NCBI RefSeq assembly: GCF_000980815.1
Contig: NZ_CP011311.1
Span: forward strand, 248,001 to 312,000
DNA from: Corynebacterium camporealensis
GTDB taxonomy: Bacteria; Actinomycetota; Actinomycetes; Mycobacteriales; Mycobacteriaceae
Length of the DNA: 64,000 nucleotides
Direction of reading: 5' to 3'
Shown here: one piece after another, positions 27,022 through 35,543 of the stretch
Numbering within the stretch: position 1 is the first letter of the stretch
Layout of the letters: each line of letters starts with the position of its first letter
Translations under genes and position numbers: made by a program
Notes under the pieces: generated by a model
Database searches by the model: none
What the model was told of the DNA's origin: nothing
What the model saw: only the letters and a program-made list of their open reading frames with translations

Positions 27022-27336
27022 ATGGCGTGGATTATTCTTATCGGTTCTGGACTTTTCGAGGCCGTGTGGGCGGCAGCGCTGGACCGCTCAGAAGGCTTTA
27101 CGCGCCTTACCCCGTCGCTGGTGTTCTTAGTCGCCTGCGCGATTTCGATGGGCGGGCTGGCCTGGGCCATGCGCGAGATTCCCGTCGGCACTGCCTACGC
27201 GGTGTGGGCGGGCATCGGCGCCACCACCGCGGTGCTTTATTCCATCGCTATCGGTGCGGAAAGTGCGAGCATCCTCAAATTCGTCTTCGTCACGATGATC
27301 ATCGGCGGCATCGTCGGGCTGAAAGTAATTAGCTAG
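27022..27336 (+). CDS. SMR-family exporter, SugE/Gdx guanidinium type
   Basis: A 104-residue four-helix inner-membrane transporter. The conserved proton/substrate Glu is in LFEAVWA near residue 13. The blocks EGFTRLTPS, SMGGLAWAMREIPVGTAYAVWAGIGA and [12 protein letters not shown] match the SugE/Gdx branch (guanidinium/H+ antiporters) more closely than EmrE. Gdx proteins act as dual-topology dimers; only one gene is present here. No guanidine riboswitch fits in the 36-bp upstream gap. Its stop overlaps the end of the convergent lipoprotein gene by 4 bp. Confidence 0.86.
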   Translation: MAWIILIGSGLFEAVWAAALDRSEGFTRLTPSLVFLVACAISMGGLAWAMREIPVGTAYAVWAGIGATTAVLYSIAIGAESASILKFVFVTMIIGGIVGLKVIS

Positions 27337-27758
27337 AACGGCAAATGGTCATTGACCATCGCCTCAATCTCGTGCGGATACAAAGGCTCAATTTCCGGTA
27401 GCTGCGGCATCTGCGGGCCGCGCGGTGCGGCCGGTTGCGGCTGGGGAGGTGGTGCAGGCCGCGCCGGAGGTGGCGGTGGCGGCGGTGGTGCAGCCTGCCG
27501 CGTGCGCGGTGGTGGCGCTGGGGCGGGCTCAGGCGAAGGCATAGGTTCAGCCTCAGCAACAGGTTCAGCTGGAGCCACAGAGGAAGAGGATGACGCAGAG
27601 GACGAAGGCGACATCGTCAAGCGTGCCACCGGCTGTGGTGCCACGGTGGGCTCCCAGGATGAGGTGGTGGGTGGGTTGACGGGGGCATCGTCAGGCGGCA
27701 TGCACCCCGAAAGCGCGGAAATGGAGGCCAATGTGGCCAGGACAACACGAATTTTCAT
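27333..27758 (-). CDS. Pro-rich lipoprotein
   Basis: A 141-residue secreted lipoprotein of unknown function. The signal [19 protein letters not shown] has a clear lipobox with acylated Cys19. The mature part is Ser-rich then strongly Pro/Ala-rich ([20 protein letters not shown]) and ends in [20 protein letters not shown], the only stretch likely to fold. Pro-rich tethers of this kind commonly span the cell wall of mycolate bacteria. It diverges from hemL across an 83-bp promoter region. Confidence 0.8.
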   Translation of the reverse strand: MKIRVVLATLASISALSGCMPPDDAPVNPPTTSSWEPTVAPQPVARLTMSPSSSASSSSSVAPAEPVAEAEPMPSPEPAPAPPPRTRQAAPPPPPPPPARPAPPPQPQPAAPRGPQMPQLPEIEPLYPHEIEAMVNDHLPF

Positions 27759-27828
27759 TAAATCTACCCCCGAAATCTCACATTTACCCTAACGCAGACC
27801 GCCACTTCGCGCAGGGCGACGGAGTCGA

Positions 27829-27834
27829 TACAAT
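27829..27834 (+). promoter_or_regulatory. -10 element of hemL, leaderless
   Basis: TACAAT ends 7 bases before the ATG that gives MSNSQQP. It decides the start among three close in-frame ATGs. Confidence 0.65.
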
Positions 27835-27841
27835 GATGGAC

Positions 27842-29155
27842 ATGTCTAATTCGCAGCAGCCCGTGCACGAGTCCGCCCAGTGGTTCCACCGCGCCAGCAA
27901 GGTCACCCCGGGAGGTGTGAATTCCCCCGTCCGCGCTTTTGGTTCGGTCGGTGGCCAAGCCCGCGTGATTGCGCGCGGTAAGGGTTCGCGCCTGTGGGAC
28001 GTCGATGGCAATGAGTACGTCGATTTGGTGAGCTCTTATGGTCCGATGCTGCATGGCAACGCCCATCCCGAGATTGTGGAGGCGGTGCAGAAGGCAGCTG
28101 CCGATGGCCTAAGCTTCGGCACCCCAACCACGGCCGAGGCGTTGCTGGCTGAGCGCATCGTGGAGCGTACCGCCGTGGATCAGGTGCGCCTGGTCAATTC
28201 CGGTACTGAGGCCACCATGTCGGCGGTGCGTCTGGCGCGCGGTTACACCGGCCGTGCCAAGGTGCTGAAGTTTGAGGGTTGCTACCACGGCCATGTGGAT
28301 GCGCTGTTGGCATCGGCAGGCTCGGGCGTGGCGACGTTTGCGCTGCCGGATTCCCCGGGCGTTACTGGTGCGTCGGCCGCGGATACCATCGTGGTGCCGT
28401 ACAACGATATCGATGCCGTGCGTGAGGCTTTTGCCGAGCACCCGGGCGAGATTGCCTGCGTCATTGCTGAGGCTGCCGCAGGCAACATGGGCACCGTGGC
28501 ACCGGTCGAGGGCTTTAACGCAGCGCTTGCCGATGTCGCCCACAACGACGGCGCCCTACTCATCCTGGATGAGGTCATGACTGGCTTCCGTACCTCGCAT
28601 AAGGGTTGGTACGGCGTGGACAAGGTCGCTGGTGACTTGGTGACTTTCGGCAAGGTTGTCTCCGGTGGTCTGCCGGCTGCGGCATTTGGTGGTCGCAAGG
28701 AGATCATGGAATACCTCGCACCGACCGGTCCGGTCTACCAGGCAGGCACCCTGTCGGGTAACCCGGTGGCGATGGCTTCTGGTCTGAAGTCGCTGGAGCT
28801 GGCCAATGAGGCTGTGTACCCGCGCCTGCAGGAGCACGCCGATCGTCTAAGTGACATGATTTCTGAGGCACTGACCAAAGAAGGCGTGGCGCACAATATG
28901 CAGCGTGCGTCGTCGATGTTCTCGATTCGCTTTGCGGAGGGCCAGGGCAACAACTTCGCTGACATGCAGGCTGCCGATACCTGGCGTTTCGCGCCCTTCT
29001 TCCACGCGCTGTTGGAAGGTGGCGTCTACGTTCCGCCGTCAGCATTTGAGACTTGGTTTGTCTCTGACGCGCTTAACGACGAAGATTTCTCTGTAATCGA
29101 AGCCGCCTTGCCGGCTGCAGCCGCTGCCGCTGCTGCCGCTGAGCGCCCTGAATAA
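27842..29155 (+). CDS. hemL: glutamate-1-semialdehyde 2,1-aminomutase
   Basis: A 437-residue PLP enzyme making 5-aminolevulinate from the HemA product. The PLP lysine is in [18 protein letters not shown] near residue 271; [11 protein letters not shown] near the N-terminus and [17 protein letters not shown] are family signatures. The ATG at the leaderless position was chosen; upstream in-frame starts run into the divergent lipoprotein promoter. The C-terminus ends in an Ala-rich stretch. Probably co-transcribed with the following mutase-like gene, 19 bp away. Confidence 0.95.
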   Translation: MSNSQQPVHESAQWFHRASKVTPGGVNSPVRAFGSVGGQARVIARGKGSRLWDVDGNEYVDLVSSYGPMLHGNAHPEIVEAVQKAAADGLSFGTPTTAEALLAERIVERTAVDQVRLVNSGTEATMSAVRLARGYTGRAKVLKFEGCYHGHVDALLASAGSGVATFALPDSPGVTGASAADTIVVPYNDIDAVREAFAEHPGEIACVIAEAAAGNMGTVAPVEGFNAALADVAHNDGALLILDEVMTGFRTSHKGWYGVDKVAGDLVTFGKVVSGGLPAAAFGGRKEIMEYLAPTGPVYQAGTLSGNPVAMASGLKSLELANEAVYPRLQEHADRLSDMISEALTKEGVAHNMQRASSMFSIRFAEGQGNNFADMQAADTWRFAPFFHALLEGGVYVPPSAFETWFVSDALNDEDFSVIEAALPAAAAAAAAAERPE

Positions 29156-29174
29156 GAATCCAAGGAGAAACGCT

Positions 29175-29783
29175 GTGTCTACCACCATCGTGCATCTGGT
29201 TCGCCACGGTGAGGTCCACAATCCCGAGCGGATTTTGTATGGGCGCATCCCGGGCTACCACCTGTCCTCGCGGGGACACTCCATGGCAGCACGCACCGCG
29301 GAGGAATTCCGCGGCCACGACGTGACCTACCTGGCGGCCTCGCCGTTGCAGCGCACCCAGGAAACCGCGCAGCCTTTCTCCAAGGTCACCGGCCTGGACG
29401 TAGCGGTGGATAAGACGTTGATTGAGTCCGGCAACCGCTTTGAGGGCCTGCGCGTGAAGGGCTGGCGCTCCCAACTGTGGCACCCGCAGCGCTGGCCGCT
29501 GCTGCGCAACCCGCTGCGTCCGTCCTGGGGCGAACCTTTCGAGGACATCGCGGACCGCATGATGAATGCGGTGGAGCGTGCTCGTCAGGAAGCGGAAGGC
29601 CATGAGGCAATTCTGGTCTCCCACCAGCTGCCCATCGTTATGGTCCAGCGCTCCGTCATGGGCTTGCGCCTGCCGCACGCACCGTGGAACCGCGAGTGCG
29701 ACCTGGCTTCTGTGACCTCCCTGGTCTTCCAGGATCAGGGCATTACCGACATCTACTATTCCGCGCCTGCGCAGGAGATTTAA
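29175..29783 (+). CDS. histidine phosphatase superfamily protein
   Basis: A 202-residue phosphoglycerate-mutase-like protein. The phosphohistidine motif VHLVRHGEVHNPERILYGR is at the N-terminus, the second His is in ILVSHQLPIVMVQR, and SPLQRTQETA is conserved. This is the conserved gene between hemL and the cytochrome c thioredoxin in actinomycetes (Rv0525 position); substrate unknown. GTG start with AAGGAG 10 bases upstream. Only 3 bp separate it from the next ATG. Confidence 0.87.
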   Translation: MSTTIVHLVRHGEVHNPERILYGRIPGYHLSSRGHSMAARTAEEFRGHDVTYLAASPLQRTQETAQPFSKVTGLDVAVDKTLIESGNRFEGLRVKGWRSQLWHPQRWPLLRNPLRPSWGEPFEDIADRMMNAVERARQEAEGHEAILVSHQLPIVMVQRSVMGLRLPHAPWNRECDLASVTSLVFQDQGITDIYYSAPAQEI

Positions 29784-29786
29784 AGT

Positions 29787-30395
29787 ATGGGTAATTTCTC
29801 AAGAAGGCAATTCTTGCTTTCCCTTTCCGCTGTTAGTGGAGCAGGGCTACTTGCGGCATGCATGAACGAAGAAGATGCTCAAAACGCGGTCTCTGGTGAG
29901 ATTGGCAATGACATCTATACGCCTGACGGCAAGCTCGAACATTACATCGAGCCTGCTGATCGAGAAGAACCTTTGTCCTTCGGCGGCGAATCTCTCATGG
30001 AGGAAGGGGACCAGCTCCAGCTGTCAGACTTTGCTGGACAAATCGTTGTTGTGAACGCCTGGGGTCAGTGGTGCGCGCCGTGTCGTGCTGAAATCGATGA
30101 TCTACAACAAGTTCACGAGGAACTGCAGTCAAGGAATCTGGGAACGTTACTTGGGATAAACGTAAGGGACTATAACCCGCAGATCGCACGCGACTTCATT
30201 GAAGACAACGGCGTAACGTTCCCATCGATCTACGATCCACCTTTCAAAACGGCGGCCTCGTTGGGCGGAATTCCACCTTCAGTGATTCCCAGCACGGTGA
30301 TTCTGGATGAAGATCATCGTCAGGCTGCTGTTTTCATTCGGCCGATCGTGGCGTCTGAATTGCTTGACGTAATCGATCGCCTTTCCGAGGAGTGA
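29787..30395 (+). CDS. ResA/TlpA-like thioredoxin lipoprotein (CcsX)
   Basis: A 202-residue extracytoplasmic thiol-disulfide protein. Twin-arginine signal SRRQFLLSLSAVSGAGLL with lipobox Cys25 (LLAAC); thioredoxin active site WCAPC (Cys96, Cys99); cis-Pro region GGIPPSVIPSTVILD. In system II cytochrome c biogenesis such proteins keep apocytochrome haem-binding cysteines reduced, with electrons from CcdA. The reading frame has noticeably more A/T-rich codons than hemL upstream, and the next 700 bp are also lower in GC. Confidence 0.88.
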   Translation: MGNFSRRQFLLSLSAVSGAGLLAACMNEEDAQNAVSGEIGNDIYTPDGKLEHYIEPADREEPLSFGGESLMEEGDQLQLSDFAGQIVVVNAWGQWCAPCRAEIDDLQQVHEELQSRNLGTLLGINVRDYNPQIARDFIEDNGVTFPSIYDPPFKTAASLGGIPPSVIPSTVILDEDHRQAAVFIRPIVASELLDVIDRLSEE

Positions 30396-30489
30396 CGTAA
30401 CTACTTCCGGACAATCTGGTCAGTCGATTGAGGATTTTCTGATTCAACCCGCCGATCTGCACGATCCATGTGAGAAAAATCAACAATTC

Positions 30490-30517
30490 TTGTGCATTAC
30501 ATGGAAATTTATATAAT
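30490..30517 (+). promoter_or_regulatory. consensus promoter of the small secreted-protein gene
   Basis: -35 TTGTGC and -10 TATAAT (perfect) separated by 16 bp, about 32 bp upstream of the ATG. One of the best sigma-A-type promoters in the window. Confidence 0.75.
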
Positions 30518-30549
30518 GGGTACTGCATTCAAAACTTGAAGGAGGACTC

Positions 30550-30840
30550 ATGAAGAGAGTTGCAGCAGCTATCATCGCACTGACCATGCCGTTTATGGCC
30601 ATGCCAATGGCAAATGCATATGCCCCGGGAAATGTTCCCTCGAAATGTTCTACGTGGATCAGCGGTAAGACTGCATATGGAAAGTGTGCGCAGGGCATTG
30701 GTGGCTATAAGGTTAAAGCAAATTGCAAGCCGGTGTTGTCTCGTAAGAGCAAGAGTGTAAGGGTCGGGCAGGTTGCTTCGGTCGGATGCCCGTTCGGGGT
30801 GAAGTCCGCACAGATTGTCGATAAGTATGCAACTGCTTAA
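30550..30840 (+). CDS. small secreted four-cysteine protein
   Basis: A 96-residue precursor with a clear Sec signal (MKRVAAAIIALTMPFMAMPM, cleavage after ANA at residue 23), leaving a basic mature protein of about 73 residues. It has four cysteines (33, 46, 59, 80), presumably two disulfides: CSTWISGKTAYGKC, then NCKPVLSRKS and VGCPFGVKSAQI. The pattern recalls families of small secreted actinobacterial proteins with a GxC...NC...CP layout, but I do not recognise a named family. AAGGAGGA gives an ideal ribosome binding site, and the gene has its own promoter and terminator. It is inserted between the CcsX-like gene and ccdA; a toxin, adhesin or bacteriocin-like role is conceivable but unproven. 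Confidence 0.8.
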   Translation: MKRVAAAIIALTMPFMAMPMANAYAPGNVPSKCSTWISGKTAYGKCAQGIGGYKVKANCKPVLSRKSKSVRVGQVASVGCPFGVKSAQIVDKYATA

Positions 30841-30878
30841 ATAAGTAAGCGCGATTTGCTCCCCCCTATTGGGGCTCT

Positions 30879-30923
30879 CCCCATTAGTTGAGGCGAAAAC
30901 AGCCCTCGGCTAATGGGGATTTG
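30879..30923 (+). terminator. terminator of the secreted-protein gene
   Basis: CCCCATTAG / CTAATGGGG outer stem with an inner GAGG/CCTC extension, followed by ATTTGTG. Confidence 0.8.
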
Positions 30924-31141
30924 TGCGTTGGGGCCTGGTGCTTGGGCTGAGGCCTTTATTGGTAGGTAGACGTCATGTTGGGGCACGTTGATGGATAGTT
31001 TAAAATTCTCTGCTTGCTTAGGGTGGGTGCAGGTTTCAGATCCATCGAAAGGTTTAGTAGCCTTAGACGGGTTGCTCGTCCAAATGGTGTAGGAGTTTGG
31101 CGAGAATATGAATCCGAAACGCAGCTTTTTGCAGAGGGCAA
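30924..31141. other. gene-free leader region of ccdA
   Basis: No convincing gene. It contains a promoter (TTGGGG at 30978-30983, 17 bp, TAAAAT at 31001-31006), giving a leader of about 130 nt before ccdA. A 15-codon open frame (31108-31155, MNPKRSFLQRANGNQ) overlaps the ccdA start by 14 bases and could be a coupling leader peptide; it has only a distant AGGAG. Confidence 0.45.
30978..31006 (+). promoter_or_regulatory. promoter of the ccdA-resB-ccsA unit
   Basis: TTGGGG-N17-TAAAAT. It restores transcription of the cytochrome c genes downstream of the inserted secreted-protein cassette and its terminator. Confidence 0.55.
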
Positions 31142-31945
31142 ATGGAAATCAATGAACTTGGTCAGACGATCAACTCAGCTATCGCTGAGGGGCCATTGCT
31201 CGCTGCTATCTTGTTGGCCGCTTTAGCTGGCTTAGTGAGTTTTGCTAGTCCTTGCGTGATTCCTCTGGTGCCTGGGTACATTTCGTATCTTGCCAGTGTC
31301 GTCGGAGGTGAAGTCACTTACAGCAATGAGGGCGTTGGCGTCGGGGTCGGTAAGCGTCGTCAGTGGGCGGTCGTCGGCGCAGCAGGGCTATTTATCTTGG
31401 GTTTTACTATCGTCTTTATTTTAGCGACAGTGTCGGTCTTTGGTGCAATTTCATTATTAGCCCTTAACTCTGAAACGCTCATGCGCGTTGGTGGCGTCAT
31501 CACGATTCTCATGGGCCTGGTGTTCATGGGCGCGGTGCCGTTTCTGCAGCGTGATACCCGTATGGCGCCAAAGCGCTGGACCACCTGGGTGGGCGCGCCG
31601 CTGCTCGGTGGCGTGTTCGCGCTGGGGTGGACGCCATGTTTGGGCCCAACTCTTGCGGCAATTATTTCCATTTCCGCCGGCACTGAGGGCATGACTGCCG
31701 TGCGTGGCACGATTTTGATTGTGGGCTACTGCCTGGGCCTGGGCCTGCCATTCTTGCTCGTGGCTTTGGGCTCGGCGCGAGCTATGCGTACTATTTCATG
31801 GATGCGTAAGCATTCCCGCACCATTCAAATTATCGGTGGCATCACCATGATTCTGGTGGGCATCGCGCTGCTGTCTGGTGCGTGGGGCCACTTTATTAAC
31901 TTCATTCGTCAGTGGACCGTCGAGTACGGTGCGACCCTGATTTAG
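31142..31945 (+). CDS. ccdA: CcdA-type thiol reductant transporter
   Basis: A 267-residue polytopic membrane protein of the DsbD-beta family with six hydrophobic segments. The redox cysteines lie in SFASPCVIPLVPGYISYLA (helix 1) and LGWTPCLGPTLAAIIS (helix 4). It shuttles reducing equivalents from cytoplasmic thioredoxin to the CcsX-like lipoprotein for haem ligation to apocytochrome c. GAGGG lies 4 bases before the ATG. It is followed after 9 bp by resB. Confidence 0.92.
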   Translation: MEINELGQTINSAIAEGPLLAAILLAALAGLVSFASPCVIPLVPGYISYLASVVGGEVTYSNEGVGVGVGKRRQWAVVGAAGLFILGFTIVFILATVSVFGAISLLALNSETLMRVGGVITILMGLVFMGAVPFLQRDTRMAPKRWTTWVGAPLLGGVFALGWTPCLGPTLAAIISISAGTEGMTAVRGTILIVGYCLGLGLPFLLVALGSARAMRTISWMRKHSRTIQIIGGITMILVGIALLSGAWGHFINFIRQWTVEYGATLI

Positions 31946-31954
31946 GAGATTTAC

Positions 31955-33589
31955 GTGAAGTACATTCGCAAAGCCTGGCGATGGCTCACCAGCATGCGCA
32001 CCGCTTTGGCGTTGCTGTTCCTGCTGGCTATTGCTGCTATCCCAGGTTCGCTGCTCCCGCAGCGCGAGCTGAACGAGTCGAACGTTAACGAGTTCATCGA
32101 AAGCAATGGCCGCGTCGCGGAAATCTATGACAAGCTGCAGCTTTTCGATGTCTTTTCCTCCGTCTGGTTCCAAGCCATCTTCGTCTTGCTGACGATTTCG
32201 CTAATTGGCTGCATCCTGCCGCGCTCCTGGGATCACTACAAAGCGTGGAAGACGAAGCCGACGCGTGCGCCGAAGTACTTAGGCCGTATGCCGGTGCATG
32301 CGGAGAGCAATGCGTCGGAAAGTGTCGAGGAGCTTTCGGGGCGCACCCGCGAGATGTTGAGCAAGTGGCGCGTGGCTGAGTACGAGCCTTCCGAGGACCG
32401 TGCCGGTGCGGTGTCCTTCTCCGCAGAGCGCGGTTACGGCCGCGAGCTGGCAAACCTGATTTTCCACATCGCCTTGGTAGCCATGCTAATCACGATTGCT
32501 GCTGGCCGGATGGTCAACTACGAAGGCCAGGTCATCGTGGTGACCGAGTCCGGTTCGCAGGGCGAGGGCATCCAGATTGATCAGTCCACTGAGTTCTGCA
32601 ATACCTCGACGTCCAACTTTGACTCCTTCCGCGCAGGCCCGCTTTTCGATGGCACCGGCCTCCACCCCTTCTGCATGGTCGCCCATGACTTCACCGCGGA
32701 CTACCTGCCGAATGGCCAGGCAGAGATGTTTACCTCGAATGTCTCTTATGCCGAGGGCGAGGACATCTACAAAGATGAAAGCGAATGGGAAGACTACAAA
32801 TTGCAGGTCAACCACCCGCTGCGTCTCAGCGATAACCGCGTCTACCTGCAGGGCCACGGCTATGCACCGACCATTACCGTCGAGTGGCCGAATGGCGAGT
32901 CTCGTACTCAGACCTGGCAGTTTAGCCCGGATGACCCGACCTTCTTCTTGTCGTCGGGCGCCATGCGCTTCGACCCGCCGGCGGGTATGTACCCGGATCT
33001 GTATGAGCGTCGTCAGAACCAGATTGCCGTCGAGGGCCTGTTTGCCCCGACCGCGGAGTGGGAAGGCGAGAACGGTCAGCTGTTGACGTCGTCGTTCCCG
33101 GCACTGCATGATCCGGCGATGGCGATTGACATCTACCGCGGCGATGCCGGTCTGGATACCGGTTCGGCGCAGTCGATCTTCTCTTTGGACCAGGGTCTGA
33201 TTCACAGCGGTCTGCTGCAAAAGATTGACCGCGTGAACCTCTCGCAGGGTGAGTCCGTGACGCTGGATGATGGCACGGAAATCACCTTCGAGGGCGCATC
33301 CGAGTTTGCGAACTACCAGGTGTCCTATGACCCCTTCCAGAAGTGGGTCCTGGTCTCCACCCTGGTGATGCTGGTGTCGCTGGTGTTCTCGCTGCTGATT
33401 AAGCGTCGTCGCGTGTGGGTGCGCTTCTTCCCGCAGGAAGATGGCACCACCCGAGTGGAGATGGCCGGTCTGGCACGTACCGACCGTGCGGGTTGGAACG
33501 AGGAGTTCTACAAGCTGCATCGTCAGCTGCTGCACCTGCCGGATCCGGACGAGGTGGAAGAAGACAAGGTTTATGTACACGACGATTAG
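31955..33589 (+). CDS. resB: cytochrome c biogenesis protein ResB (Ccs1)
   Basis: A 544-residue membrane protein of the system II haem lyase. Three N-terminal membrane spans (LALLFLLAIAAIPGSLLPQ, AIFVLLTISLIGCILPRSW, ELANLIFHIALVAMLITIA), a large extracytoplasmic domain of about 270 residues, and a final span (VLVSTLVMLVSLVFSLLI) before a charged cytoplasmic tail. GTG start with GGAG 7 bases before it. It pairs with CcsA downstream to export haem and join it to CXXCH motifs. Confidence 0.93.
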   Translation: MKYIRKAWRWLTSMRTALALLFLLAIAAIPGSLLPQRELNESNVNEFIESNGRVAEIYDKLQLFDVFSSVWFQAIFVLLTISLIGCILPRSWDHYKAWKTKPTRAPKYLGRMPVHAESNASESVEELSGRTREMLSKWRVAEYEPSEDRAGAVSFSAERGYGRELANLIFHIALVAMLITIAAGRMVNYEGQVIVVTESGSQGEGIQIDQSTEFCNTSTSNFDSFRAGPLFDGTGLHPFCMVAHDFTADYLPNGQAEMFTSNVSYAEGEDIYKDESEWEDYKLQVNHPLRLSDNRVYLQGHGYAPTITVEWPNGESRTQTWQFSPDDPTFFLSSGAMRFDPPAGMYPDLYERRQNQIAVEGLFAPTAEWEGENGQLLTSSFPALHDPAMAIDIYRGDAGLDTGSAQSIFSLDQGLIHSGLLQKIDRVNLSQGESVTLDDGTEITFEGASEFANYQVSYDPFQKWVLVSTLVMLVSLVFSLLIKRRRVWVRFFPQEDGTTRVEMAGLARTDRAGWNEEFYKLHRQLLHLPDPDEVEEDKVYVHDD

Positions 33590-33646
33590 TGGGTAATTTA
33601 TCCAACTAAAGTTGGGTTCCGGCCGTTCTACAGCTATTCTGTATCC

Positions 33647-34666
33647 ATGCTGGTTGATCAGAACTTGTCCAATTTTTCGGACATTGCGGTTCAGACGTCG
33701 TTTGTGGTGTACGCGCTGGCCCTGGTGATGTCCATGGTGTACTACGGCCGCATCCAGAGCGTGATTGACGGCCATCGCTCGCGTAAGCAGAGCAAGGAAG
33801 CTGTTGCTGCAAGCGCCTCGGGCTCCGTCGCGGTCGCGGAGCCACCCAAGGGTGGCTCCAAGGCTGAGGAGGACTACGTCTCCGACGAGGAGATGGCTCA
33901 TCGCGAGCGCCGCGCCGACAAGCTCGGTGGTATGACCCAGGCACTGATTTGGGTCGCTATTGCTATCCACCTGGTCGCAGTGGTGCTGCGTGGTCTGGCC
34001 ACCCAGCGCTTCCCGTTCGGCAACCTCTACGAATACGTTCTGGTCGTTACCGTCGGCGTGATGCTCATTGCCGCTATCGCGATGCAGCATAAGGAATGGC
34101 GCACCCTGTGGCCATGGATCATGGTTCCGACCATGGCGCTGATGTTCTACGGCTCGACCAGCCTGTACGCCGAGTCCGCACCGGTGGTCCCGGCGCTGCA
34201 GTCCGCATGGCTGCCCATCCACGTCACCGTGGTCTCCCTGGGCGCTTCCATCGGTATTATCTCCGGTATTGCGTCGCTGCTGCACCTGCTGCGTGAATGG
34301 CAGCCGAAGAATAAGGAGCGCGGTTTTGCAGGTAAAATCGCAAAGCCGTTGCCGAACGCACGCAAGCTCGACCAGCTGGCATACCGCCTGGCTGTCGTGA
34401 CCCTGCCAACCCTGGGTCTGGGCATTGTGCTGGGCGCTATCTGGGCGGAATCCGCCTGGGGCCGCTTCTGGGGTTGGGACCCGAAGGAGACCGTTTCCTT
34501 CGCAACTTGGATTCTTTATGCCGCATATTTGCACGCCCGTGCCACGCCTTCATGGCGCAAGGCCGCCCCATGGATTAACGTAGCTGCCATGGCGTTGATG
34601 ATTTTCAACTTGTTCTTCATCAACATGGTTGTATCCGGACTGCACTCTTATGCGGGGTTGAATTAA
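33647..34666 (+). CDS. ccsA: cytochrome c biogenesis protein CcsA (ResC)
   Basis: A 339-residue polytopic haem-handling protein. The Trp-rich haem-binding motif reads AESAWGRFWGWDPKETVSFATW; conserved histidines appear in AIHLVAVVL, WLPIHVTVVSLG and YLHARATPSW. It has eight or so hydrophobic spans, with a hydrophilic loop (residues 45-95) after the first. It forms the haem channel/synthetase with ResB. Its stop is immediately followed by the GTG of the next gene. Confidence 0.93.
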   Translation: MLVDQNLSNFSDIAVQTSFVVYALALVMSMVYYGRIQSVIDGHRSRKQSKEAVAASASGSVAVAEPPKGGSKAEEDYVSDEEMAHRERRADKLGGMTQALIWVAIAIHLVAVVLRGLATQRFPFGNLYEYVLVVTVGVMLIAAIAMQHKEWRTLWPWIMVPTMALMFYGSTSLYAESAPVVPALQSAWLPIHVTVVSLGASIGIISGIASLLHLLREWQPKNKERGFAGKIAKPLPNARKLDQLAYRLAVVTLPTLGLGIVLGAIWAESAWGRFWGWDPKETVSFATWILYAAYLHARATPSWRKAAPWINVAAMALMIFNLFFINMVVSGLHSYAGLN

Positions 34667-34930
34667 GTGGTAGATCAGCATAGACCGCGACACAAGCTAG
34701 GCAAGCCTGCGGGTGATAACCCGCAACTGATTGAGATCGGCGCGGAATTCGCGGCGCGTCGACGAGAGATGGGCGTGCTGCAACAAGACCTAGCCGACCA
34801 GGCTGGAGTTTCGCGTTCGACGCTGCACACCATTGAACACGGCGGTACCGGCGTGCGCTGGGAAAAAATTACCGCCGTCGCCTCCGCGCTGGGGCTGGAG
34901 ATGAAGTTCTTGCCGAAAGAAGAGCGTTAA
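34667..34930 (+). CDS. XRE-type HTH regulator, small
   Basis: An 87-residue protein with a Cro/C1-type helix-turn-helix in residues 24-82: FAARRREMGVLQQDLADQAGVSRSTLHTIEHGGTGVRWEKITAVASALGLEMKFLP. It resembles HipB/y4mF-type antitoxin regulators, but no HipA-like kinase follows. GTG start abuts the ccsA stop, so it is translated with the cytochrome operon. A regulator of that operon is a reasonable inference. Confidence 0.82.
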   Translation: MVDQHRPRHKLGKPAGDNPQLIEIGAEFAARRREMGVLQQDLADQAGVSRSTLHTIEHGGTGVRWEKITAVASALGLEMKFLPKEER

Positions 34931-34933
34931 GCT

Positions 34934-35179
34934 CTATTCCTCGTCCCCTTGCTCGCGACGCCTCTTTTCCTCTTCGGCTTCGCGGGCGCGGCGTTCTTTA
35001 AAGCGCTGCTTTTCGATGTTCCAGAGGAACTCCTCATCATCATCCGGCCCCTTAATCGCCGGTGGAGCAGCCTCGTCGACTTCTTTGCGCTTCCATGAGG
35101 AAGGGCCGAAGGCTTTCCACAGCAGCACGACGGCAACGACAATGAGGATAAACAACAAAATCCGGCCCATGCGAGCCAT
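34934..35179 (-). CDS. small single-span membrane protein
   Basis: An 81-residue protein: N-terminal membrane helix (ILLFILIVVAVVLLWKAFG) followed by a highly charged tail ending in EEEKRRREQGDEE. The ATG giving MARMGRILL was chosen; longer frames add sequence that overlaps the divergent gene. Function unknown. Convergent with the HTH gene and divergent from the DUF4229 gene. Confidence 0.72.
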   Translation of the reverse strand: MARMGRILLFILIVVAVVLLWKAFGPSSWKRKEVDEAAPPAIKGPDDDEEFLWNIEKQRFKERRAREAEEEKRRREQGDEE

Positions 35180-35219
35180 TTTACAAGGTAGCTGGGCCCA
35201 ATGCGGAAAGTGGTAACCC

Positions 35220-35543
35220 ATGACTGAGAATCAGACCAATACCCGGCCACCCGAGCCGGATCCGGAGCTGAAGAAGCGCTCGCGGGTCGCCCTTATCAAG
35301 TACGGCTTCGCCCGTTTAGGACTTTTCATTGCGCTGACGGTGATTCTGCAAGGCATCGTCATGCTGCTGGGCCTGCCCGTGCCGCTGATGATTTCCGCAC
35401 TGCTGGCACTGTTCTTGGCCCTGCCGCTGTCGATGCTGATGTTTAGCAAGCTGCGCGTTGAAGCCACCCAGACGCTGGCGCAGTACTCGCAGCAGCGCAA
35501 GGAACACAAGGCGTGGGTGAAGTCGGAGCTTGCCGGTCGCTAA
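35220..35543 (+). CDS. DUF4229-type small membrane protein
   Basis: A 107-residue protein with two membrane helices (LGLFIALTVILQGIVMLLGL, LMISALLALFLALPLSMLMF) followed by LRVEATQTLAQYSQQRKEHK. The helix pair plus basic amphipathic tail is characteristic of the actinobacterial DUF4229 family found near menA. Unknown function. Overlaps by 4 bp the convergent transporter gene. Confidence 0.78.
   Translation: MTENQTNTRPPEPDPELKKRSRVALIKYGFARLGLFIALTVILQGIVMLLGLPVPLMISALLALFLALPLSMLMFSKLRVEATQTLAQYSQQRKEHKAWVKSELAGR

Noticed and set aside
30956..31226. Short open frames upstream of ccdA on both strands
   Set aside because: Overlap the ccdA promoter/leader, unremarkable composition, no start signals.
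32486..34534. 682-codon open frame antisense to resB and ccsA
   Set aside because: No domain or start signal; spans two well-supported genes on the other strand.
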